A stretch of 44,331 bases of DNA from an uncultured Acidobacteriota bacterium (GCA_937859595.1 CALMAH010000022.1:1-44331); one strand, 5' to 3'; positions 26,135 to 36,186 are shown, counted from the stretch's first letter. The notes: generated by a model from the sequence alone, not told the origin. A program made the numbers and translations.

Positions 26135-27817
26135 CTAAAGATTTAAAAGCCGATGGCCCTTGTCAGAAAGTTCTATGCTCCGATAGATCCAGTCAAGAAA
26201 TCCGGGGCCGTATCGATTTAGGAAGTAGGTAACATTCAAACTTCTTTCCTGGAGATGGCCCTGCGGGTAGAGTGCGGCAAAAAGCGCTTCGATCTGCCTG
26301 CGAGCTTCTGCATCTCGGCGAAACTGTGCCCGGTGAAACTTTGTTCGGATTGACTCAATGTGATAAATGACCTTTCGGCGTCGGTTTGCGAGATACTCTG
26401 CAAGCGTCGGGTCGAGAGAGGCAAGTTCCTCCGAAAGCCGATCGAGTTCGGCAACAACTTTCTGTTCAACATCAATTATTAGCTCGCCCGTTCCCCTGTT
26501 CAGATATTTCTCAACGATCTCCGGCAGAAGGGCATTGATTCCCGCGAAAAGGTGCTCGAATTCAAGTCCATATCGATCAAGAGTGCGCAAATGCCGGCTT
26601 TCGACGAGCGTGAAGCTTTGCCGATGAATGATCGGGGTTACCAGCCGGCTAAGTAGTCGATAAACCTCGCCGCTCTGTGCAAAATAGGCGACTTCGGCAG
26701 CTCCGCCGAAATAGCAGACGGTCGGCAACAAGTAGTCCTGGACCACGGAGCGGAGGACAACGCTCGGACTAAAACGCGTAGGCTCGCGTTCGGCAATTTC
26801 TGCAAGCTCATCCAGCGTAAATTCACGTGATCCGTCTTTTGTCCTGAACGTTCCTTGCTCGCTGCGTTTGAGCGAGTTTCGTGTCCCGTCCCTTGCCTGC
26901 CAGAAAAGGGGGAAATAGTCATCACCGATATGGACCTGTGCGGGGTAACCGGCTTTGACAAGATCATTGCTCCTCTGTTGCAGGGCACTGACGATATCCT
27001 CTGACCGCTTTATCGCTTCGACGTAGATAGGCGACGCCAAAGCCTTAAGCCGAGAATCGAGCGGGCACAAAATGATGATTCCGTGATTACCGAGTATCTT
27101 TGTGAGCATTCGCGCGAATGCATCGCCAAAATAGCTCTGCGGAGTCCACGCGGATTCGATAAGGCCGCGTAACTCATCAGTATATTCGGTATGAGCCAGA
27201 GCCGCGAAAAGCGAGGAGATCGTCTGGTGGATCGATTCGTCAAGCTTGATATAACCGACCGGAAGTTCGTCGAAGCAGCGTTTGGGCTCGTTGCTGACAC
27301 GGGTTTCGCGGCCCTCGGTGTCAAGCACAAAGGTTTTCGAAACCTCTTCAAAATCATGGTCCTCAGTGGCGACCCAGAACACCGGGACCGCCTTGAACCC
27401 GCGCTCACGAAGACATTCTGCCATACGAACGGCGGAGAGAGCCTTGTAGATGGTATATAGCGGTCCCGTAAAGAGGCCGGCCTGCTGGCCGGAGACCACG
27501 GCAACAGTATCACTGTCGCGAAGCATCGCAATGTGCCCGAGCGTTTTTTCAGTGGCCCCGAACTTTTTATTCATTTCCTCCAGCGCATCGCATAGTGGAC
27601 CGCGGTCAGCCGTATGCCTTTCTAGCACCTCGCCGATACGCGAGCTAATGTCCGTATGGAGCCCTACAGAATTAGGATAGTAGTCCGCAAGCAGGCGCGG
27701 GTCGTGCTGATAGGTGACAAAGAGTTTGGATTGTCCGGGGATCACCGAGAAATCCAGGCTTTGAACCCTGATGGAGGGTTGTTCGTCCGGGGCCGGACAG
27801 GCTACGTCTTGCTGCAC
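26135..27817 (-). CDS. bshC: Putative cysteine ligase BshC (bacillithiol biosynthesis)
   Basis: BshC joins cysteine to GlcN-malate in the last step of bacillithiol synthesis. SGQQAGLFTGP (109-119) and FWVATEDHD (147-155) are diagnostic of the family's Rossmann-like core, and the C-terminal coiled-coil region lies at about 445-500. 560 aa, slightly longer than the 530-540 of Bacillus. The start is GTG at 27817 with AGGAG 9 nt upstream; the promoter is 24 nt away. bshA and bshB are not in the window. It is transcribed with mutL. Confidence 0.93.
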   Translation of the reverse strand: MQQDVACPAPDEQPSIRVQSLDFSVIPGQSKLFVTYQHDPRLLADYYPNSVGLHTDISSRIGEVLERHTADRGPLCDALEEMNKKFGATEKTLGHIAMLRDSDTVAVVSGQQAGLFTGPLYTIYKALSAVRMAECLRERGFKAVPVFWVATEDHDFEEVSKTFVLDTEGRETRVSNEPKRCFDELPVGYIKLDESIHQTISSLFAALAHTEYTDELRGLIESAWTPQSYFGDAFARMLTKILGNHGIIILCPLDSRLKALASPIYVEAIKRSEDIVSALQQRSNDLVKAGYPAQVHIGDDYFPLFWQARDGTRNSLKRSEQGTFRTKDGSREFTLDELAEIAEREPTRFSPSVVLRSVVQDYLLPTVCYFGGAAEVAYFAQSGEVYRLLSRLVTPIIHRQSFTLVESRHLRTLDRYGLEFEHLFAGINALLPEIVEKYLNRGTGELIIDVEQKVVAELDRLSEELASLDPTLAEYLANRRRKVIYHIESIRTKFHRAQFRRDAEARRQIEALFAALYPQGHLQERSLNVTYFLNRYGPGFLDWIYRSIELSDKGHRLLNL

Positions 27818-27840
27818 GAAGTTTTTCTCCTGATTAGAAA

Positions 27841-27868
27841 ATTATAGGGATGGACAGACAAAGTTCAA
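27841..27868 (-). promoter_or_regulatory. Promoter of bshC-mutL
   Basis: On the minus strand TTGAAC (27863-27868), 16-nt spacer, TATAAT (27841-27846, perfect -10). The leader is only about 17 nt and includes the Shine-Dalgarno AGGAG. It lies just downstream of the terminator of the previous gene. Confidence 0.7.
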
Positions 27869-27876
27869 AGCCAAAA

Positions 27877-27904
27877 TGAAAAGGACGGCCGTGCGAGGCC
27901 GTCC
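27877..27904 (-). terminator. Rho-independent terminator of the Asp-box protein gene
   Basis: Perfect 8-bp stem GGACGGCC/GGCCGTCC (27883-27890, 27897-27904) with a 6-nt loop; on the minus strand it is followed by TTTTCATTTT. It lies 33 nt after the stop codon of the gene at 27938. Confidence 0.8.
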
Positions 27905-27937
27905 GCAAACCACGTTGAAAGAGGTCAACCGTGCAAA

Positions 27938-30091
27938 CTAGCGGCCTTCCCCCTCCCCGCTTTTGTCTTTTGCCGCGGTTTCTTGTATCCGGTCGATACG
28001 GTAAACCCCCGACGAATGTGAGGCCGCGAAAATACGGTTAGGATTTCCCGGGTCAAACGCCATCGACCACACTCGCCGGCTAGGCACGCCCATTTCGAGT
28101 GAGTCGACCCTCCGCCATTGTTCGCCTGCATCATCAGAGAAATAGATGCCACCCTCGTTTACATGTGAGCTGCCGACGAAAATCTCGTCCGGAGAGTCGG
28201 GATTGATCAGGATGCTCGTATATTTGCCTAGCGGCAGATTGCCACCCCGTCGGATCCACGTCCGACCACCGTCACGGCTTAGGTAAAAGGACTGGATCGT
28301 TCCGGCATAGATGTAATTTGGCCTGGCCGGGTCGCTTGTGATCGCGACAACCGGGATGTTGTCAGGAGTGCCACCGACCTTTTCCCAGGTCTTGCCATCG
28401 TCGCGCGAGACCACGATGCCGGATGTCGCCGTACCCGCCCAGATCGTGCCCGGGACTTGCGGCGAAGCGTGGACCGAAAAGATGTTTTCATTGAGTCCGC
28501 CGCCGAAGTTCAACTTTTCCCAACCCTTTGTAATGTCGTAGGTGCGATAGAGCCCGCCATCAGTACCGGCGAGTATCCCATTCTTTTCATCCTCGGTAAA
28601 GGCAAGCACCTTTACCGGTTCGTTTAATGCAGGTATGAGTTTCGGCTCGGCCGCCGCCTTCGCAGCTGCCGCGGCCGCTGCCCTACGCTGAGCGGGAGTC
28701 ATACGTCGGGTTGGAGCGGGCCGCCGCGCGGTGGCTCTGGGAGCTGTAAGCAGTGTCCAAGAGGCTCCGCGGTCAAGCGAACGGAAAATGCCCCGGTTCG
28801 TGGCAAGGAACAGACGATCGGGTTCAACGCGGTCCTGTATTAGAGCAAAAGGGGCGACATGGCCGGTTTCCAGCCCTCTTGCAAGCGACCAAGAGTTGCC
28901 GTAATCATTGCTAATATAAAGATAGCCGCCGCTGGATGCCGTATTGTGGGTAGTAGCATAGAGCCGCCCTTCGCGGGCCAAGTCGGGCGTAATGGTATAT
29001 GCAAGACGGCTTGTAAAGTTGACATTGGTTTGACGAAAACTCCGCCCGCCGTCCTCTGAAACCATTACCCCGTGAACATTGGTTCCAATAAAGACACGGT
29101 CAGGCTCATCCGGATGGACAGCGATCGAATTGATCTCGAGAGCCCGCTGAGTAGTCATACTCCAGGTACGCCCGGCGTTGACCGACATCCAGAACCCTTC
29201 TGTTGTGGCCGCATAATAGGTCTCCGGCCGAGACGGATGCTGCAAAATATCGCGCGTCCGGCGTGATGTGGACGGGATACCCTGTATCTTGTTCCAACGC
29301 TCGCCGCCATTGAAGGATTGATAGATGCCACTGCATGCTGAGGCTATCACGTGGGACGGGTCGCGAGGATTCACCGTCATTGCGAAGACGTCGGAATCAT
29401 CGATCATCCCGTTTGCAATGAGTCTCCAGCTACGCCCGGCGTCCGTGGATTTGTATGGACGCCACCATGTGCCTGCATAAATGATGTCAGTGGACTTGGG
29501 GTCGATAGCCATAGAGTTTACATTGATCGGCATTGACGTTGACTGGATCCTTTCCCATGTTTCGCCAGAGTCGCGCGAACGCCATACGCCGTCGACTGTC
29601 CCCACAAAAAGCTGGTCCGGATCACTTTCGGCTTGGGTCATCGCGTGGATGGGCTCGTTTCGGAGTTCCTTTGCCGCTTTCCACGTAACGCCGCCGTCGG
29701 TGGACTTGAAGAATCCGCCGGCGTTCTTATGGCGATGGCCCGAAGCATAAATAACGTTAGAGTCTCGCCGATCAACAAGAAGATCATCGATGATCAATTG
29801 CGGCTGTTCGAGATTTACAAGCAGCCTCCACGAACGCCCTGCGTCCGCCGAAACATGTATCTGTCCGTCAAGAGTGCTGATGTAGAGACGGTCCTTGTCG
29901 CGAGGGTCAATCGCCACTGTGCGGACATCGCCCCCTTCCGGCCCGACCACGGCCCAGGTCGAGAAATTCTTCGGATCGCGTATTACGTTACCGAAAGCAG
30001 CCGCCGGATAGATCGAACATATCATCAGCGACCACATACCGAAAAGGGACAAAGCTAACCTGAAGTGCATGGTTGGTCTTCTTTTCATCAT
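27938..30091 (-). CDS. Exported beta-propeller protein with Asp-box (BNR/sortilin-like) repeats
   Basis: A 717-aa protein with a signal peptide (about 1-32, LALSLFGMWSLMICSIYPAAA). I count twelve Asp-box motifs of the SxDxGxxW type, for example VSADAGRSW, KSTDGGVTW, RSRDSGETW, QSFNGGERW, LSRDGGRTW and FSDDAGEQW. That suits two consecutive propellers, with a disordered Ala/Arg linker (AQRRAAAAAAAKAAAEPK, about 470-487) between them. Family members include VPS10/sortilin-type domains, sialidase-like proteins and photosystem assembly factor Ycf48-like proteins; no sialidase catalytic residues were looked for in detail and enzyme activity should not be assumed. It lies alone, with its own terminator; AAGGA precedes the ATG. 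Confidence 0.87.
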   Translation of the reverse strand: MMKRRPTMHFRLALSLFGMWSLMICSIYPAAAFGNVIRDPKNFSTWAVVGPEGGDVRTVAIDPRDKDRLYISTLDGQIHVSADAGRSWRLLVNLEQPQLIIDDLLVDRRDSNVIYASGHRHKNAGGFFKSTDGGVTWKAAKELRNEPIHAMTQAESDPDQLFVGTVDGVWRSRDSGETWERIQSTSMPINVNSMAIDPKSTDIIYAGTWWRPYKSTDAGRSWRLIANGMIDDSDVFAMTVNPRDPSHVIASACSGIYQSFNGGERWNKIQGIPSTSRRTRDILQHPSRPETYYAATTEGFWMSVNAGRTWSMTTQRALEINSIAVHPDEPDRVFIGTNVHGVMVSEDGGRSFRQTNVNFTSRLAYTITPDLAREGRLYATTHNTASSGGYLYISNDYGNSWSLARGLETGHVAPFALIQDRVEPDRLFLATNRGIFRSLDRGASWTLLTAPRATARRPAPTRRMTPAQRRAAAAAAAKAAAEPKLIPALNEPVKVLAFTEDEKNGILAGTDGGLYRTYDITKGWEKLNFGGGLNENIFSVHASPQVPGTIWAGTATSGIVVSRDDGKTWEKVGGTPDNIPVVAITSDPARPNYIYAGTIQSFYLSRDGGRTWIRRGGNLPLGKYTSILINPDSPDEIFVGSSHVNEGGIYFSDDAGEQWRRVDSLEMGVPSRRVWSMAFDPGNPNRIFAASHSSGVYRIDRIQETAAKDKSGEGEGR

Positions 30092-30294
30092 TGTGATTCC
30101 TTAAAGCAAAACTACTTGGACTAGAGCAAACGAAGAATTATCCGGGGTTCTGATGCTAACACAGCATGCCGGGTTTACATGAACTGAACAAGAGGCCGAA
30201 CATCGCCAGACATTTGTGACGCTCGACCGAAGCACTTCAATCATATTAGCGAATCCGAAAAGCTAACGCAAAACTTTAAGTTAACCGGAAAACG

Positions 30295-30330
30295 AGAAAA
30301 ACGGGCAACGTCATATTCGACACTGCCCGT
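30295..30330 (-). terminator. Terminator of the outer-membrane protein gene
   Basis: ACGGGCA (30301-30307) pairs with TGCCCGT (30324-30330); on the minus strand the stem runs into TTTTTCTCGTTTTCC. A second perfect 8-bp hairpin (TTCGCGGC/GCCGCGAA, 30339-30346 and 30359-30366) lies between it and the stop codon. Confidence 0.7.
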
Positions 30331-30381
30331 TTGAAATGTTCGCGGCCGCCTTTTAGCAGCCGCGAAGCGTTAACCTAACCA

Positions 30382-32829
30382 CTACGGGTTCGGATTCTGA
30401 GCACCCGGCGGCACTCTGTACAGCCTGGTGTTTACGCCGGTTCCGAGATCGCCGCCACGGACCATGGTGATCCTGCTTCGGTCAAACCTTCGGAATGCGA
30501 TGTGGTTGTTGATCAGCCGTTCACGGGCTGCCACGTCGCGGGCCGAACCGTAGTTGATGATGTAACCCTGATTGGTCGGGTTGTTCTGCAGTTCTACGAA
30601 GAACGCGTCGAGACGTGCCCTGACATCGTCATTCGCGAGCCTGCCGAACTCGTCGATCAGCTGGGCTTCCGGAATACCAGCAACGGGTCCGCTGTCGCTT
30701 GCCGTGGTGTCACAACGACACGATGGATCAAGCCCACCAATGTTAACCGTCGCCGTAATTGTACGGTCAGCATCAGCAGTCGATGTGCGGACGCGGATAC
30801 TGGGTGTTCCCTGTCCGGATTCGATAGTACCGCCGCCACTGATCGACCAGTTGTATGTCACCTGCTGGCCGCCAACAACATTAGCGGTAAAGGTCATCGC
30901 GTCGCCAGGATTGGTCACTCCCGGAGGTCCCGTCACGCTAAGCGTCGGGCACTCACAGATCTGTTCACACTGGCATTCGGCGATCGTAATGGTACGAGTC
31001 TGCGTTTGTCCGCAGAATCCGCAGCCGTCGTCAACCGCAGCAGTGATCGTATAGGTTCCCGGAGCAAGACCGCTGACATCCCACTGCACGTTGGCGCCGG
31101 TGCCGATGATGCGCCCGCCGGAAACTGTGTAGTTATATGTCAGGACATCCCCCTCAGGGTCAAATGCCGACGTTGATACGTTGATCGTTGTGCTGTCGTT
31201 ACAGGTCTGGCCTTCAGCCGGACGGGTTCCCGGAGGACATCCGCCGGTGATCGTTTCGTCGCTGAGGGTGATAGACCTTACATCCGCAGGGATATTGACG
31301 ATCTCGCCCTGGCGAATGTTCCTGCGTCCGATGAACGTTTGGAAAATAAATCCATGCGGATTTTGCGAAGGCGTGAAGCCCGGAGGACGTCCTGTGAACG
31401 AGTTAGAAACAGTGATCGGAGTACATGGAATACCGTTACCGACACCAGGAGTCGGCTGGGTGAATACGCACGGAACAGTTGCCGCGCCGAAGTAGGATTC
31501 ATCCTCCAAGTAATCATTACCCTGTTGATTCAGGTGCATACGATAGGCAAAGCCCATGCCGAAATACCTGACAGGGAAGATCCTGAAACCTGCGATGAGG
31601 TCCATCGGGTGATTCTCAAAGGCGTTAACCGTCCTGCCGCCGACATATCGAAGCGAGCGGAACTCGATGATCGGCTGAAAGTATTTGTTTACCGGGAAGT
31701 CAACGCCGGCAGACACTAACAACTCATCGGGCCTGTCGAGTAGAGTAACCTCGCCGCCCGGAAAGTCGCCCTTGATGCTGCTGTTGATGTGGTAGCCTAC
31801 GTTACCCGAGACATTGAACCAGCGGGCAAGGCGGGCATCGGCGAACAAGCCGAGAAGGAAATCGCCGCGGCTGCCGCCTGCGCTAGCTCCCCTTTGCAAC
31901 TGGTTGAATCCGCCAAAATTGTTCGCACTATCCTGATACCATCTGTAGGCACCCATCATACCAAAACCGACCGGATTGTTGACGTTGGTCCAACGCCATT
32001 TGCCGCCGACGGTGTATGTGCTGAAAGCGGATGTGCCCCAGGTCCGGTTAAGAAGCGGAGCATCTGGCAAATAGCTTGGAGCGAGAGTAAACACGGTCGG
32101 TATCTGATCCTGACTTCCTGCAAGCGTGGTGGTTTGGAGAACCACGCCGGGCAAGATGCTGCCAAAGATCGACCCGAGTCCCGGGAAGTTGTCGGCCGAG
32201 CGGCCTCCGCCGCCGCCAATTGCCGGACCTATCTGCGGAAACTGGCCAACCGGAAAGCCGAAGAGCGGGCCATTCGGAAAAGGCGATCCAAATCCCCCCG
32301 TACTTCCACCAAAGTAAGGATATTGAACGAAGGGTTGAGTTCCCGCGGGCCTGAAGATCGGGTTACCCGAAAGCGGCCCGGGTGTCGGACCCTGCGGAGC
32401 ATAGATGATCGCCGCGGGACTTATCCCCCCAAGTGCCGAATTCGGAAGGTAAAAACCCGAAAGGTGATGAGGCGAGTTCACTTTGATCCCTCGGTAAGCG
32501 TCGGTATTGAAGAACATCTCAAAATAGTTGCTCAATCCGACCTGGAAGCTTACCGGGATCTCCGTAATGTCAACGTTGCCGGGATCGCGGTCAAAGTTAC
32601 TGTATGCGGCGCTAAGCGTAAATTCGCCGCGTCTCAATGTCTGACCGTCATAAACCGTGAACAGACCCGTCGGTCCACCCACCGGGCCTCCGGTTCCCAC
32701 AGTGGGAGCCGTGTTTCTGTCGTCTGACTCAAGGCGCTTGCTCTTGTCTGTGGTCTGGGCAGTTGCCGCAACCATAAAAGCCATAAGCGTCAAGGTCGCA
32801 ATAAACACTCTGTAAGCGAGTTTCATCAT
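30382..32829 (-). CDS. Outer-membrane beta-barrel protein with PKD/Ig-like and OmpA-like C-terminal domains
   Basis: An 815-aa exported protein. Signal peptide about 1-25 (FIATLTLMAFMVAATAQ), GGAGGA a few nt before the ATG. Residues about 50-470 are Gly/Pro/aromatic-rich, as in a porin-like beta-barrel (SLGS..). Two Ig/PKD-like segments follow (TVSGGRIIGTGANVQWDVSGLAPGTYTIT and VTYNWSISGGGTIESGQG), with a cysteine cluster ECQCEQICECP between them. The C-terminus (about 725-805: RLDAFFVELQNNP, RERLINNHIAFRRFDRSRI) has the length and order of an OmpA-like peptidoglycan-binding domain but lacks the usual GHTD-type sequence. Probably a structural or porin protein anchoring the outer membrane. Exact family not recognised. 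Confidence 0.75.
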   Translation of the reverse strand: MMKLAYRVFIATLTLMAFMVAATAQTTDKSKRLESDDRNTAPTVGTGGPVGGPTGLFTVYDGQTLRRGEFTLSAAYSNFDRDPGNVDITEIPVSFQVGLSNYFEMFFNTDAYRGIKVNSPHHLSGFYLPNSALGGISPAAIIYAPQGPTPGPLSGNPIFRPAGTQPFVQYPYFGGSTGGFGSPFPNGPLFGFPVGQFPQIGPAIGGGGGRSADNFPGLGSIFGSILPGVVLQTTTLAGSQDQIPTVFTLAPSYLPDAPLLNRTWGTSAFSTYTVGGKWRWTNVNNPVGFGMMGAYRWYQDSANNFGGFNQLQRGASAGGSRGDFLLGLFADARLARWFNVSGNVGYHINSSIKGDFPGGEVTLLDRPDELLVSAGVDFPVNKYFQPIIEFRSLRYVGGRTVNAFENHPMDLIAGFRIFPVRYFGMGFAYRMHLNQQGNDYLEDESYFGAATVPCVFTQPTPGVGNGIPCTPITVSNSFTGRPPGFTPSQNPHGFIFQTFIGRRNIRQGEIVNIPADVRSITLSDETITGGCPPGTRPAEGQTCNDSTTINVSTSAFDPEGDVLTYNYTVSGGRIIGTGANVQWDVSGLAPGTYTITAAVDDGCGFCGQTQTRTITIAECQCEQICECPTLSVTGPPGVTNPGDAMTFTANVVGGQQVTYNWSISGGGTIESGQGTPSIRVRTSTADADRTITATVNIGGLDPSCRCDTTASDSGPVAGIPEAQLIDEFGRLANDDVRARLDAFFVELQNNPTNQGYIINYGSARDVAARERLINNHIAFRRFDRSRITMVRGGDLGTGVNTRLYRVPPGAQNPNP

Positions 32830-33114
32830 ATTCCTCCGCCGAAAAAAAGATCAATTTCAATGTTGTAGCTATAAAATACCCACTTGCAATATTTTACCGA
32901 GCTACATAAGTATTACACACGCAGATGTTTATGGACAACTTGTCTCGCAAAAAAACACCTGTCGTTCAGTCGAGCTATTCTTGATGCTAAGTTTCTCCGA
33001 GAAAACGCATCGAGGAATAATGCACAAATTCCCTCTCTAAACACTTTCCCTACAGAAAGACCTTATTATAAGTTTTCCCGAAAATCAAGCGTTTTTAACA
33101 AATTACGCATCCTG

Positions 33115-34404
33115 TCAAGCATAGATGCCGCGCATCCGCGTGTCATATGCCACACGGTCGATAGCAAGCATATACGCCGCCGTGCGAGTATCAACGTCGT
33201 GCTTTTCCGAATAATGGCAAAGCTCATTAAAGCTGGCGACCATTTTCTCTTCCAGCCGTTGATTCACCTGTTCTTCGGACCAGAAATACCCCATTCGGTC
33301 CTGAACCCACTCAAAATACGAAACTGTGACGCCGCCTGCATTTGCCAAAATGTCCGGGACAACAAAAACGCCCTTGTCGTGGAGTATCTTGTCAGCCTTG
33401 GGCGTGGTCGGGCCATTCGCCCCCTCGGCCAAGATCTTGCACTTAATACGGTCGGCATTCTCAGAGGTGATCTGGTTCTCCGTGGCACAAGGTGCAAGAA
33501 CGTCGCATTCGAGTTCAAGCAGATCCTTGTTTGAGACCTCGTCCGAACCGGGGAAACCCTCAAGTGAGCGGTTCTTAGCCATATACTCCATCGCTGCGGG
33601 TATATCCAGCCCATTCGGGTTGTAAATGCCGCTATTCACATCAGAGATCGCGACCACCTTGTAGCCTTGCTCGTGCATAAGCTGTGCCCCGATACCGCCG
33701 ACGTTCCCGGCCCCCTGTACAACAACTGACGTTTGTTGAGGTGTTAGGTCAAAACGTTTAATAGCTTCGTTGACCGTGAACATCAGCCCTCTCCCCGTTG
33801 CTTCTCTGCGGCCCAATGAGCCGCCCAGGGCAACCGGTTTGCCCGTTACTACAGCGGTCACTGTGTGTCGGGCATGCATTGAGAACGTGTCCATGATCCA
33901 CGCCATTGTCTGTTCGTTGGTGTTCATGTCCGGAGCTGGAACGTCCTTGTCCGGGCCGATGAAATCGATCAGCTCAGCAGTATACCTTCGAGTCAGCCGC
34001 TCAAGTTCCCCGATGGACATCTGGACCGGATTGCAGATTATCCCACCCTTACCTCCGCCGAACGGAACGTTGACAACTGCACATTTCCATGTCATCCACG
34101 CTGCCAGCGCCTTTACCTCATCCAGCGTAACATCGGGCGCATACCGGATGCCTCCCTTCGCCGGCCCCCGGGCAAAATTGTGCTGAACGCGAAAACCTTC
34201 GAACACCTCTATATGGCCGGTATCCATTTTTACCGGTATATAGACCTTTATTTCCCTGCTTGGAACCCGCATCACGGCGTATAGATCTGGGTCCAGCCCC
34301 ATTAGCTGGGCTGCGCGATCGAAACGTTCGCTCATCGCCTCGAATGGATTCTTCTCATCGCTCCCCTTGAAACGCCGCATTTCGTCGGCCATCGGATTTG
34401 CCAT
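33115..34404 (-). CDS. gdhA: Glutamate dehydrogenase (Glu/Leu/Phe/Val family)
   Basis: Cytoplasmic oxidoreductase interconverting glutamate and 2-oxoglutarate plus ammonia. Substrate-site motifs [11 protein letters not shown] (78-88) and PFGGGKGGI (114-122, K119 by position catalytic) are present, then the dinucleotide fold with QGAGNVGG and later EGANGPTTP. 429 aa, the size of the hexameric small-type enzymes. Specificity within the family (glutamate versus leucine or other) cannot be read from sequence alone, but the GGIRY and overall length favour glutamate. ATG at 34404 with a weak Shine-Dalgarno. Divergent from the TPR gene. Confidence 0.92.
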   Translation of the reverse strand: MANPMADEMRRFKGSDEKNPFEAMSERFDRAAQLMGLDPDLYAVMRVPSREIKVYIPVKMDTGHIEVFEGFRVQHNFARGPAKGGIRYAPDVTLDEVKALAAWMTWKCAVVNVPFGGGKGGIICNPVQMSIGELERLTRRYTAELIDFIGPDKDVPAPDMNTNEQTMAWIMDTFSMHARHTVTAVVTGKPVALGGSLGRREATGRGLMFTVNEAIKRFDLTPQQTSVVVQGAGNVGGIGAQLMHEQGYKVVAISDVNSGIYNPNGLDIPAAMEYMAKNRSLEGFPGSDEVSNKDLLELECDVLAPCATENQITSENADRIKCKILAEGANGPTTPKADKILHDKGVFVVPDILANAGGVTVSYFEWVQDRMGYFWSEEQVNQRLEEKMVASFNELCHYSEKHDVDTRTAAYMLAIDRVAYDTRMRGIYA

Positions 34405-34770
34405 TACTTAACTTTATTTCAACTCCAAATATACAATTTTCGGTTCAGATCAATTTCAAGAACTCCCGATCGGGGCACGCTCGGCAAACGTTAACAACAT
34501 TTTCACGGATCGGCGCATCTCAACTTAAAATAGGCCATGGATCCATGTCGACCAAAGGCGATTTTTCTGAGTGGAGCCAGCCCGACGGCACTGAACGAAC
34601 GGGCTGAAACCAGCCGCAAATTCAAAATCTTAGCCTACGCGAATTCGCTAGGCAACCGACATTGAGCGAAATTCTATTCCGGGCGGAGGTTCTGTATTGA
34701 GCTACCAGACACGATACCAAGATCCGCTTTGGAAATGATACAATTGGACTGAAACTTACACGCCGTGACA
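34405..34770. other. Divergent intergenic region between gdhA and the TPR gene
   Basis: 366 nt with no supported coding frame. It contains the extended -10 at 34736-34744 and CCAGCCCG..CGGGCTG (about 34578-34607), a short dyad. No riboswitch or RNA gene recognised. Confidence 0.45.
34736..34744 (+). promoter_or_regulatory. Extended -10 promoter for the TPR gene
   Basis: TGATACAAT, identical to the element before the peroxiredoxin gene (11961-11969), with no clear -35. It is 26 nt from the ATG at 34771. Confidence 0.4.
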
Positions 34771-36186
34771 ATGAAAGGTTTTTGCCGAATACGTTTTCCG
34801 GGCAGTCCTTCCCTGCTGGTGGCGGCGCTATGTTCTTTGCTCTTCTTTACCTTCGACTGTCGGGTCTCCGGACAGGAGATCGGGGATGAGGCGGATCAGG
34901 CCATCGCACTTTTCAATAAAGGACAGGATCATCATGAGCTGGGCGAGATAACTAAGGCTATTGAATTGTACAAGAAAGCCCTCGAGATAATATCCGAATT
35001 TCCAGAGGCGGAACTGCAGCTTGGGAATGCCTATCTTTCATTAGGCAAAAAGGACGAGGCAGAATCGGCGTTCAGACGTGCTTTGGATCTGCGGGACGAC
35101 TGGACTCTCGCAATGTCCGCGCTCGGTGCCCTGCTTGTCGCAAATGGCGAGTATGTCGAGGCAGATGCTCTGTTGACGGAGGCTCTGCGGCTGGATCCGC
35201 AGAATTTTCCCGCGTGGGCAGCGATAGTGAAACTCAGACTTGCTACGAATGCGTCAGAAACGCAACGAAGACACCTGCTTGACGAACTAACGCATCTAGC
35301 ATCCGGAGCTCGCCCCCCTTCGATTCTGTTGATTGCAAAGGCAGAGCTTGAACGTTCGCTTGGCGATCATAGGTCGGCTATGGCCAGCGCGGAGCGAGCA
35401 CTTTCTCAGGAACCGAACAATATTGGGGCATTGGCGGAGCTTGCCGAGATAAGGTTGGCTGAAAACGACCCTGCCGGTGCTGAGGGCTATGTTAAGCGGC
35501 TTGAATCGCTCTCGGCAGATTCCCAAACTACGAGATCCCTGCGAGTCAGGCTTTTCATAGCGAGGGATGAGATAGACAAAGCGATCCGAATTTTGGAATC
35601 CGATATGCAGCGGTCCCCCGAGGTAGATAGTATTTTGGCGCGGCTAAGGGTGGAAACCTCGGACGACGCGGCTGCTCTGGAGAAACAGCTTGAAGGCAAA
35701 GAGGACACAGCGTTACTCGCCAGACTATGTGCTTTATACCGAACACCGGATCCGGCAAAGGCTCTTAGATTTTGTGAACGTGCTGTCAAAGCGGAGCCGG
35801 GTAATATCGCCCATTCAGCTGGCTACGGGGCCGCGCTGGTTCAGGCAAAACGATACGACGAAGCGATAACGGAGTTGAGAAAGGTTTCAAAAGTCTCGCC
35901 GGAACACGCTACTGTTCGGGCAAACCTCGCACTTGCTCTTTTTCAAGCTCGTCGCTATGCAGAGGCGAAAATAGAGTTCAGAAGACTGCTGGATCTACAG
36001 CCTGACTTGGTTGTGGGCTATTACTTTCTGGCGATATGCCACGATAATCTGGGCGAGCTAATGGACGCAATGGCAAACTATCAGGAGTTTATTCGCAGGG
36101 CTGATCCCGAAAAGAACAAGGAAGAGATCGAGAAAGTGAACCTTCGGCTTCCGACTCTCGACCGACAGCTTAAACGGCGAAGGTAG
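34771..36186 (+). CDS. Exported tetratricopeptide-repeat protein
   Basis: 471 aa from the ATG at 34771 (a GTG at 34765 would add two residues). The N-terminus is a signal peptide (LLVAALCSLLFFTFDCRVSG; the cysteine in FDC could allow a lipoprotein but the lipobox is not classical). The rest is repeated TPR helices with the W/L-G-A-F-P pattern, for example AIELYKKALEI, AESAFRRALDL, ASAERALSQEP, ALRFCERAVKAEPGN and AMANYQEFIRRADPEK; I count about nine repeats. It is the first of three genes (15-nt gap and 4-nt overlap afterwards) of unknown function. TPR proteins in the envelope usually scaffold protein complexes. Confidence 0.85.
   Translation: MKGFCRIRFPGSPSLLVAALCSLLFFTFDCRVSGQEIGDEADQAIALFNKGQDHHELGEITKAIELYKKALEIISEFPEAELQLGNAYLSLGKKDEAESAFRRALDLRDDWTLAMSALGALLVANGEYVEADALLTEALRLDPQNFPAWAAIVKLRLATNASETQRRHLLDELTHLASGARPPSILLIAKAELERSLGDHRSAMASAERALSQEPNNIGALAELAEIRLAENDPAGAEGYVKRLESLSADSQTTRSLRVRLFIARDEIDKAIRILESDMQRSPEVDSILARLRVETSDDAAALEKQLEGKEDTALLARLCALYRTPDPAKALRFCERAVKAEPGNIAHSAGYGAALVQAKRYDEAITELRKVSKVSPEHATVRANLALALFQARRYAEAKIEFRRLLDLQPDLVVGYYFLAICHDNLGELMDAMANYQEFIRRADPEKNKEEIEKVNLRLPTLDRQLKRRR

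Noticed and set aside
32884..33534. 216-codon plus-strand frame antisense to the gdh 3' end
   Set aside because: Half of it lies opposite a well-supported gene and the rest has no coding features.
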